Origin: Acanthochlamys bracteata
Taxonomy: Eukaryota > Streptophyta > Magnoliopsida > Pandanales > Velloziaceae
Reading direction: 5' to 3'
DNA length: 64,000 bases
Assembly: GCA_019914995.1 (NCBI GenBank)
Contig: CM034126.1
Coordinates: 12,529,001-12,593,000 of the forward strand
Part shown: piece by piece, positions 54,215 through 64,000 of the stretch
Position numbering within the stretch: position 1 is the first letter of the stretch
How the letters are laid out: the number at the start of each line of letters is the position of its first letter
Translations under genes and position numbers: made by a program
Notes under the pieces: generated by a model
Told to the model about the DNA's origin: nothing
Seen by the model: the letters and a program-made list of their open reading frames with translations, nothing else
Databases searched by the model: none

Positions 54215-56235
54215 AGCAGCAGAATTTGATTCTAGGGAATTGAGAAAAATCGAAAGAGAAAAAAGGAGAAGAAGATCGGGAAATTTGGCAGAGAAAGAAA
54301 CGGAGTGGATGAGAAAATTACGGGTGCGCGAGACAGTCAACTCTAATACATTTATAACAAGGGTGTTTATGCAAACCTGGTAATAATTATTGTTTTAACA
54401 AAAAGAAAGAATGGGTCTAACGGTAATTAATCAATACGAGTATAACCAGTGTTCTAAAAATTAAAAATCAATCCGACGTTTGATCCGAAAATAATATTGA
54501 CTCAACCATTAACTCACTTAGTCCTAATTGACCTAGATCAAATCTGATTTATTAAATAAATATTTATATTATAAATATAATATATATATTATAATATCTA
54601 TCATAATAGTTATTTAAAAAAAATTTAAAATATAATTATATACAATAAATATTAAATATATTTTTTGAAATTATATTTTTTATTTTTAAAATAATAATTT
54701 TTAAGAGTCAAGATAATAATCAACGGGTCCAAGATATAAAATAATCTTAATATTTTAAATTAGCTACATTATATATAATTATGTATAACTATTTATCAAT
54801 TTATATATATAGTAAGGATCATCGGAGCAGATGACAGCAGCAATAATCAATAGTGCGCGATAGCAGCGGCAATGAAAAAAGAGATTAGCCGTTTAGGGAA
54901 ACGAAGGGTTAGAGATTTAACAAAAAATTATTTGAATAATCAAAAGAACTCAAAGAGCGAGCATGTTTTAATATCTTAGTTTTTTATAATAACACCGAAT
55001 CAACTGTTCTATGAGTCACCGAGTTATCCAAAAGTCGGTCAAATCATAGTTGTTAAAATCCCTATTTTATTTACATTCACAAAACGATCTTACTTGATAC
55101 AAGATCCCGATTTTACTTCAAATTTGTAACATCCCGATCTTAATTTTAAAATCCTTAAGATTTCGATTTTACTTGCGATCTTACGATTTTAGCTGATAAA
55201 AAATTTTCATGAATTAAAAGAGCTCTCGGAAATTTTGAGTGAAGCTAAAATATCTAAAAAAGATCAGTCGTTCATTTGTAGCGGGTGCATTTGTGTTTGG
55301 TTTATTTTATGAGGGGTTTATTATGAGAGCAAAATATTTCCTGTATAGTGGTGTTTTGAATTATTTTTTTTTTTTTTGAAGCAATAAAGACGAATTGCTT
55401 GATTACATAAAAAATTAGATTTTCAAAATATAGTATAACTATAAAAATGTACATTTATAAATAATGACATAATATATAAATATATTATGATAATAAGCTA
55501 AATAAATATAAAAAACTGTTAATGATATAGTTTATCTGAATTATAAATATAAATATTATTAATTTATTATATTAAGATGAAATATAAAAAAATTATGTAT
55601 TTCATTTTTAGCAATTTTAATAAATACTATCTAAAATTTTAAAAATATTAAACAAATTTATAAAAAAATTATCGATAAGTTAACTCTCGATTTTACGATC
55701 CTACACAAACGAAACGATCATATATAAAATTTCGATCCTAATAATTTTGGATCGAATCGATCCAAATTTTATCGAATTGTTACATATCGAATTATGTTAC
55801 TCACCTAATCTAAAATTAGTATCGGGTCACCAAATTTCGAGTCGATAAGGTCGGAACGGATTAGGTTTTAAAATACTGCATATAACCGCCGTTTAAGAAA
55901 AAGCAACTAACCATGAAGCCTAAAAGTTTGTAAGTTTTAATAAACATAAGGGGTTATTTGTAAACGGAAAATGGATCCGGAAGTTCTGACTGTTTATCGG
56001 ACCGAGTTCATTAGTGATGTGGGTCCCGTACATGCTGGGTGGTAACAGGAAACTACTCCAACGCTGGTTCTCAAATTTCTCGCTTGGCTTCGTTATCTCC
56101 GCCACACCTTTTATAAAGCTACTCTCTCTCTCTTCAAATCACTGAGTCAAGAAAGCATGACAGCATTGATTATCAATTTCGATTGGAGCAAGATCTCGTG
56201 AAGAAAATCTTGTAGCTACCGGTGTCTGTCAGGCA
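54215..56235. other. Divergent spacer MPPB / BCCP containing a hAT-like element
   Basis: MPPB leader and promoter up to about 54440, then an inserted AT-rich element (54447-55878), then the BCCP promoter and leader with a CT repeat (CTCTCTCTCTCTTC near 56123-56136). No coding frame is supported in the spacer. Confidence 0.6.
54447..55878. mobile_element. hAT-like non-autonomous DNA transposon
   Basis: Left end CAGTGTTCTAAAA (54447-54459); right end TTTTAAAATACTG (55866-55878), whose reverse complement CAGTATTTTAAAA matches at 11 of 13 positions. The flanking 8-mers AGTATAAC (54439-54446) and CATATAAC (55879-55886) agree at 6 of 8 positions, as expected for a worn 8-bp target-site duplication. 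CAGTG-type ends with 8-bp duplications are the hAT pattern. The 1432-bp interior is AT-rich, with several CGATTTTAC words between 55112 and 55700 and no transposase frame. Confidence 0.65.
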
Positions 56236-59200
56236 ATGGCGTCTACGGTTTCGATCTCTGTTCCTTGCCCCAAGTGCTGCACGGCTCTCCGCAATCAACT
56301 CCCAAATCCTTCTTCGGCGTCTGCCTCGTTTGCACGGTTCCCACAGGTTTGTTTTCTTGCCATTCTCTTTGAAGCTTTTTTTTTAGTTAAGATGTTTTTG
56401 CTTGGATGATTTGGAACAATGCGATGAATATGCCTTCTTGTTTTATCAAAAAGTTTGAGACTTTTCTCTGATGGAAATAAAAATCAATTCTCTTTATACC
56501 TTTAAACTTTACCGAATCTTTGATTTGATTATTTATTTATTTTTTTGGCTTGAAAATTCTTGAATCTTTGGGAACATATGTTTTGTCTTCTACTAATTGG
56601 AGATCATTAGTTGACCAAATTCTCTCCTTTGCGACTTGCATTTTGTTGATTTCTAGCAATGCGGTTTTGTACTACGTAACATCATGATATACTGTCTTCC
56701 TGGACACCAGCAAGTCAAAACTCTTCGTAACTGAATACCAATGTTAAAGACTGTTATTCCAAAATAGTCAAGTTATTGGCATAGAAGGTAGATGCCTGCC
56801 ATATGATGCTATTGTATGTTGCTCTAAACTAAGTGACCTACAATTTTACTTCAAAATCATTTGTATAAAATGCAATAATCTTTAGGTAGTTATTTTGGGA
56901 AAAAAGATGTATCCTTGTAGACTTCTTTTAGAAGGGTGTTCATCTTATCACGTGATGCTGCCTGGCCTATTTCTGAACTGGGCGTATGTTTGTTTTGCAG
57001 GGTCCTAATAGGTTTCAATCCCTAGCTCTAAAGGCTAAGCTTCAAGAGGTATCTACTGAGTGGGTTTTACCAAATTAGATTCTGTGTTTTGTTAAGATTC
57101 TTAGACATATGTTCTTATGTGGAACCATATTTCACTTGCCAGGCTGCCGTTGAGGGCTCTCCAAATTCAGTGCCACCATCATCAAAGTTGGGTAATAAGT
57201 TGTCTGACGATAAAGATGATAAGCCGGTCGAGGAAGCCACATTATCAGCATTCATGGCTGAAGTTTCAGATCTTGTCAAGTAAGGCTTGCTTCTTTTCCT
57301 AAATTTCCAAAGAATATTTGTTTAGTTGAGTATATGTTCTTTCTTGTAGCATGGAAGACCATGTGATGCTACTTAGAAATCTAATCTCTAGTTGTAAGCT
57401 TGTTCTAACATTCGCACACACCTTTACAATGTCAACTTTGCTCAGGACATTAATCATCTTGAGAATTATTGTATGCAGTAGTAGCAGTTAACTTGGTTAA
57501 ATAGCAGTCTAGCAAGTAGCAGCTTTGACGTGTTACTGGAAGTAGAAATATTTTGCCTTGTGATGAAGTTTGTCGTCAGAATCTGTAGTTTCTGTGTACT
57601 GTGTCTTTCTTAGCATGAAATACTTTTCTTGTTGACCACTTCCCAGCTAGAAACCACACACGGGTCTTTAATAAATGAGTGAAAGGAAAAGCTCCGCACT
57701 TTGGCTGCCCACAAGTTGCTATACGTTTACCTAGAATTAGTTCTGATACATTTCCAGTTGGTTCTGAGGTGCTAGAGTTATATAGTAAAAACAAGTTTTC
57801 ATTGACTTTTAATGGACTTTCATCTTGATTTATACTGCGATTGTTGTATCTTAATCATTTTCTCCGTGCTTCCTCTTTCTGTAAGGCTTGTGGACACAAG
57901 GGATATAGTGGAGCTACAGTTAAAACAGAATGACTGTGAGCTCATAATTAGGAAAAAGGAAGCTCTGCCGCAGCCAACTTCAAGTGCCCCTGTAGTAATG
58001 ATGCAGTCCCCAACACATGCTATGGTACCTCCTCCAATTCCGACACCTCAAGCTGCTCCTCCTGTATCCAGGGCCCCTTCCCCATCTGCTCCAGCACCAG
58101 CAGCACTACCTGCCTCTTCTAAGGGAAGCAGTTCCTCACTTCCTCCTTTGAAATGCCCCATGGCAGGAACATTCTACCGTTCCCCAGCACCTGGAGAGCC
58201 AGCTTTTGTTAAGGCAAGCATCTCCTTTGACAATTGTTGCGGTCTTTATGTTGGTCTTGCAAACTAACATGGTTCCAACAGCAGTTTGCATTTTAAGTTT
58301 TTCGATTGACATACAAAGAAGTCTAGAGTCATTATTAGTTTTGCCAATAACATGTGATTTACTTGGATAATTAAATGATTTGACTCATTTATTCTACGTA
58401 GGTTGGAGATAAAGTCCAAAAGGGACAAGTTGTTTGCATCATTGAGGCCATGAAACTCATGAATGAGATTGAGGTAATACACCTTATGTTGATTTGTCGA
58501 TGCTTAGATTTAATGTATCTTTTCTAAGTTCTTTTGTGTTATTTTTCCATGTTTCATGGAACAAACGATGCCAAGCCAGCATTATTCCAATCTTGTGTGC
58601 AATTTCTGATAGAAGCAACTTAGTGATCTACACTAGTTAATGGTTAAGATATTTTGGTTGCTGCAAACTTTAGTTTGTTTTTTGCTGATGACTTTTTCTA
58701 CTGTGGGGAATAAGAACGGAAAAGAAATGTAACTACAACAACTAAGCCCTATCTCATGAGATGGATGGAAAAGAACATATTAAAGTACTAAAGGAGAGTC
58801 CTCATCTTGGGACTATGACAAGGAAGATCGAATAGAATAATTCAGCCACTTAATCATGAGAATAAGATTCTTGACTAGTTCCCAGAAGTTAGAAACAAAG
58901 AAGCATAGTCAGTGTCCAAGCTTCTGTTCTTATATCTCCACCTGTAACTAACAGAAAACTAAGAAGAAAATATTATATAAGGATTAAAAGTTCTTTTTGG
59001 TCAGCTTTAACCTATGTCTGTACCCAAATGAGGTCCGCACTCCATAGGAGTGACATCTTTTGGCTGGAGTGAAATAAGTGATTAGGTTTCCATCTGGTAA
59101 TATCTTAATGAGTTGGATTGATATTGGTGAAGTAAAGTTGGAGGGACTAGATCTTATGGTTGATGCAGAGAGGTCATAGTTACATGTGGTATGATTATGC

Positions 59201-59776
59201 TGATAAACCTTGCATGGTATCTCTGGTAATCTGCTGTCAGCTGTTGGTGATCATAAGCAATGAGTCACAAGCAAATTACAGTAGCAACTGTGAGCATGAA
59301 ATTAAGAGAGAAGGGAAGGTGGGTTCATATGAAGAAAAGTTGGGTAAAGACAATCAGAAGTTAATATAGCATGGCTGACCGCCTGTCAGTGTCTGTAGCC
59401 TCAATAAGCAAACCATGTAACTGATGGTTTAATTTTTTTAGAAGTATGGGTTTCATCATCTCATATAATGCCATGATATGGCCTGTTGTGTCAGATGTTC
59501 TGGCAAGTTCATCCTGTAGAGTCTCAAAGATAACTCACTTCAGTTCCTTAACTCATAAGTCATAAATGCTGATGTCTATGTCTAATCTTAATTCTGTAGG
59601 CTGATCAGTCTGGAACAGTCGTTGAGATTCTTGCAGAGGATGGAAAGCCAGTTAGTGTTGACACGGTATGTCTATTTTGTGACTCATTTATGCTAAATTT
59701 CTTTATGTATTTACTCTGAAGCAACTCTCATTTGCTATTTACTTTCATGCAGCCCTTACTTGTGATCCAACCCTGA
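56236..59776 (+). CDS. BCCP: Biotin carboxyl carrier protein of plastid acetyl-CoA carboxylase, seven exons
   Basis: Exons 56236-56346, 57001-57048, 57143-57279, 57886-58213, 58402-58473, 59600-59665, 59753-59776; 261 residues (Arabidopsis BCCP2 255). It carries the biotin between the carboxylase and carboxyltransferase of heteromeric ACCase, the committed step of plastid fatty-acid synthesis. Layout: transit peptide (MASTVSISVPCPKCC), a helical linker (VELQLKQNDCELIIRKKE), a Pro/Ala/Ser-rich hinge (residues ~125-175), then the biotinyl domain starting CPMAGTFYRSPAPGEPAFVK. The acceptor Lys is K226 in EAMKLMNEIE, within exon 5. The final exon encodes only PLLVIQP and stop. Intron 4 has a GC donor (AAG|GCAAGC); all others are GT-AG. 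The reading frame is intact throughout. Confidence 0.97.
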
Positions 59777-60508
59777 AATATTTCAGAAAGTTGGTGAGGA
59801 ACTTCTTGAAATATAAACTAGCTGAGTAATCGACAAAAGTGAGCTTACAAGAAATTAGTTCAGTTTCGACAGTGTTACAGAACTACCAGAGATAAATCAT
59901 CTTCATTTTCCAAGTCAAGTATTTTGTTCATTGCTGTCCATAAAATAAGTTATTCTATGCGTGAAGGAGTTAAGCTGTTGCAGGAAGCTGAGTAATGGAC
60001 AAAAGTGAGCTTACAAGAAATTAGTTCAGTTTGTTTGCAGTCTTTTCTCAGTGTAACACTGCTCTCAGTGTGTTTGTTGTAGTCTGTTTCAGTGTAATCT
60101 TCGATGAACTAGAGGATGTTTTCAGTTTCAAAATACAGAATTGCTGTTACATAAAGTTTCAGATTTCACCATTCAGTCATGCTAGTGGTACTGATATATG
60201 TTCTGTGGTTGAATTTGTAAAGCGGAAAAATGCAACATGTAAATTGCAAGTTCTTTGTCAATGTTCTTAGCAAATGCAGAAGAAGATGCTTGTATTTTGC
60301 CGTTGTTATTTTGTGCGTAACACAGATTTCACCATAATATCATGCTTCATGTTACAAATACATGTTATGCGGTTAAACTTATTTCATGAATAAATGGCCA
60401 GCTTTGAATCATTGAGAATGTAATCTTATTTCGCTAGCTTAGATAATTATTGCAAATTTTTGTATATACACATGAATATGTAATTGCAAGATGGAAGAGA
60501 GGTTATTC
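59777..60508. other. BCCP 3' UTR and convergent GH1 3' UTR
   Basis: The region carries a 46-bp near-perfect direct repeat (59821-59866 and 59987-60032) and no gene. Confidence 0.6.
59821..60032. repeat. BCCP: 46-bp direct repeat, 166 bp apart, in the BCCP 3' UTR
   Basis: GCTGAGTAATCGACAAAAGT at 59821 recurs as GCTGAGTAATGGACAAAAGT at 59987, and the following GAGCTTACAAGAAATTAGTT plus CAGTTT are identical. One mismatch in 46 bases means a recent duplication. Confidence 0.85.
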
Positions 60509-62580
<2,072 letters not shown>

Positions 62581-64000
62581 CTGCAAGATCAAAGAACAAA
62601 AAAAAACTTCAGCAACGTTCGTTCATTTGCACTCATGCTGTATACATAAAAATGAAAAATAGTTGCATATATATAGTTGGTATTCTAAGTTGTTCAAATA
62701 AAAAACAAACTAATCAATTTGAAGGTAAGGTATCAACTCGCCTTGAGACTGAGTCTAATGAGCCCTAAATTGGTGGATTTAATAACTCACGTCTTTAGTA
62801 GTTCTATATTAACTGAGTGATAGAATAAACGTGTGCTTATATATAAGAGATATTAATTTCTAAATAGTTGTATAATTATTTTAGTTTAGAAATTCTATCC
62901 TATAATTGATATCAAAGTTCGGTAGATGAAGCTATCCAACATGTTGATAAGAGGAAACTACTGGCTTCTAAATTGAATTAGGTCTAAATTAGTAGCGAAT
63001 GATTTGAACATGGTGTCTAAATAAAAAATAAATTAGTAAATTTTAAGGTGGTCCATTAATTAATTTTGAACTGGATCAAGTAGACCCTAATTTAATAGAA
63101 TTAACAACTCAAATTTTTAATAATTTTATATTAGTTGAGTGACGTAATAGGCACATAATTATATATGAAAGATACTAATTTTTAAATCGTTGATAAATTA
63201 TTTTAGTTTGAAAATCAAATCATGCATATGTTAGCTATAGCTGGCAATGACTTGTTCTTATATAATGTTTCAACATGATGTGTAATGTATAAAGTTTTAA
63301 TTATAATCTACCGTGGCATTTTAGCGTAACTAACGTACTGTCCAAAGCAATTGACTTGCTTCTTTCAGTTATTAATCTTGATTAAACAATATTTGGCAAA
63401 TGATTTTTTAAAAAGTGAGTCTATCAAAAATATGTTACAGAAAAATTTATTAAGAAAGCATATAAAAATCATCTAAAATAATCTTTTTATTAAAAAAGTT
63501 ACTTTCAAATGAAAATAACACATTCTACGACAAATATTTACTTCATTCTTGTAAGCTTCCAATTTCCTCTGCACTAAGTTTGCCAAATAAACAACATTCC
63601 TTTTAGTTTTTTTTCATCATCAGCTCATAATGGCGAAGAATCTACTTTTACAATTGTTTTTAAAATAAAATTTTTTAGAAAAATAAAATATTTTTATTTT
63701 TTTGATAAACGAATTTTACTTTTTTTATCTCAAAAAAAATATACTTTCCAAATTTTTAAATAAATTTTTAAATATTTATAAAATATATATTAAAAAATAT
63801 AAAATTAAAAATTAAAAAATTATTTTTAACATAAGCAATGTAAAACGCTCTTTAGGGGGTGTTTGGAATTGCTTATGAAATGGAGCTTTTGTGAAATGAA
63901 AGGTATTTTTGTCTTTTTTGAAAAACGAGCTCTATTTTTTTTACTTCTAAAAAAATAATAAAAATATGCAATAAAAAGATCTCACTCCGTAGAATTTTTC
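62581..64000. other. Large 5' intron of the GH1 gene, with LTR-like and AT-rich repeats
   Basis: No exon found. Two related segments at about 62742-62930 and 63068-63215 share an ordered set of words (TATATTA-CTGAGTGA, TATATATAAGAGATA-TAATTT, ATTATTTTAGTTTAGAAA). From 63660 the sequence is almost pure A/T. A new MITE-like start (GGGGGTGTTTGGAATTGC) lies near 63856 and runs to the window edge. Confidence 0.55.
62742..63215. repeat. Two diverged copies of an LTR-end-like repeat
   Basis: The copies (62742-62930 and 63068-63215) are about 140 bp each with many mismatches. After the first copy comes TTGATATCAAAGTTCGG (62899-62915), which resembles the TGGTATCAGAGC primer-binding site found next to plant LTRs. 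I read these as solo or truncated LTR ends; this is inference. Confidence 0.45.

Overview
The window is nuclear DNA of a flowering plant, almost certainly a eudicot. The genes have many short GT-AG introns in AT-rich sequence. The proteins are plant-specific or plant-type: plastid and mitochondrial targeting, pectin and nucleotide-sugar enzymes, a P-class PPR protein, a CLE peptide and EAR-motif zinc fingers. Non-coding spacers carry decayed mobile elements. I cannot name the species. Exon borders were read by hand from splice signals, reading phase and family resemblance.

Layout. 1-9 kb: a P-class PPR gene (+) converges on a GAUT13/14-type galacturonosyltransferase (-). 9-14.5 kb: a secreted LRR protein built of one-exon-per-repeat units (-), divergent from a small LYR/ISD11-like gene (+). 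16.5-24.4 kb: HEMB (ALA dehydratase, plastid tetrapyrrole synthesis, -), a small intronless CLE signalling-peptide gene (-) and eIF6 (-). 25.2-26.4 kb: a SNAP33-type Qb+Qc SNARE (-). 29.1-33.3 kb: a two-finger zinc-finger protein with a 3 kb repeat-bearing intron (-). 34.9-36.3 kb: an intronless ZAT-like C2H2 repressor with an EAR motif (-). 38.0-41.2 kb: a gene graveyard holding a PIRL-type LRR pseudogene and a UDP-glycosyltransferase pseudogene fragment. 42.5-44.7 kb: UDP-glucose dehydrogenase (-), divergent from a TPX2-family gene (+, 45.3-48.4 kb). 49.5-54.2 kb: mitochondrial processing peptidase beta (-), with a one-base frameshift in this copy. 56.2-59.8 kb: plastid acetyl-CoA carboxylase BCCP (+). 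60.5-64 kb: the 3' two-thirds of a GH1 beta-glucosidase (-), running off the right edge.

Most genes are single-copy housekeeping functions and not a pathway cluster. The only metabolic link is that UGD supplies UDP-glucuronate, a precursor of the UDP-galacturonate used by GAUT enzymes; their co-location is probably chance.

The most interesting items are the CLE gene, whose mature motif has Ser where the modified Pro7 usually sits; the MPPB frameshift; the paired PIRL/UGT pseudogenes; a 1.43 kb hAT-like element with 13-bp inverted ends and a worn 8-bp target duplication; a GC-AG intron in BCCP; and short duplications at gene ends. I found no convincing new multi-gene system.
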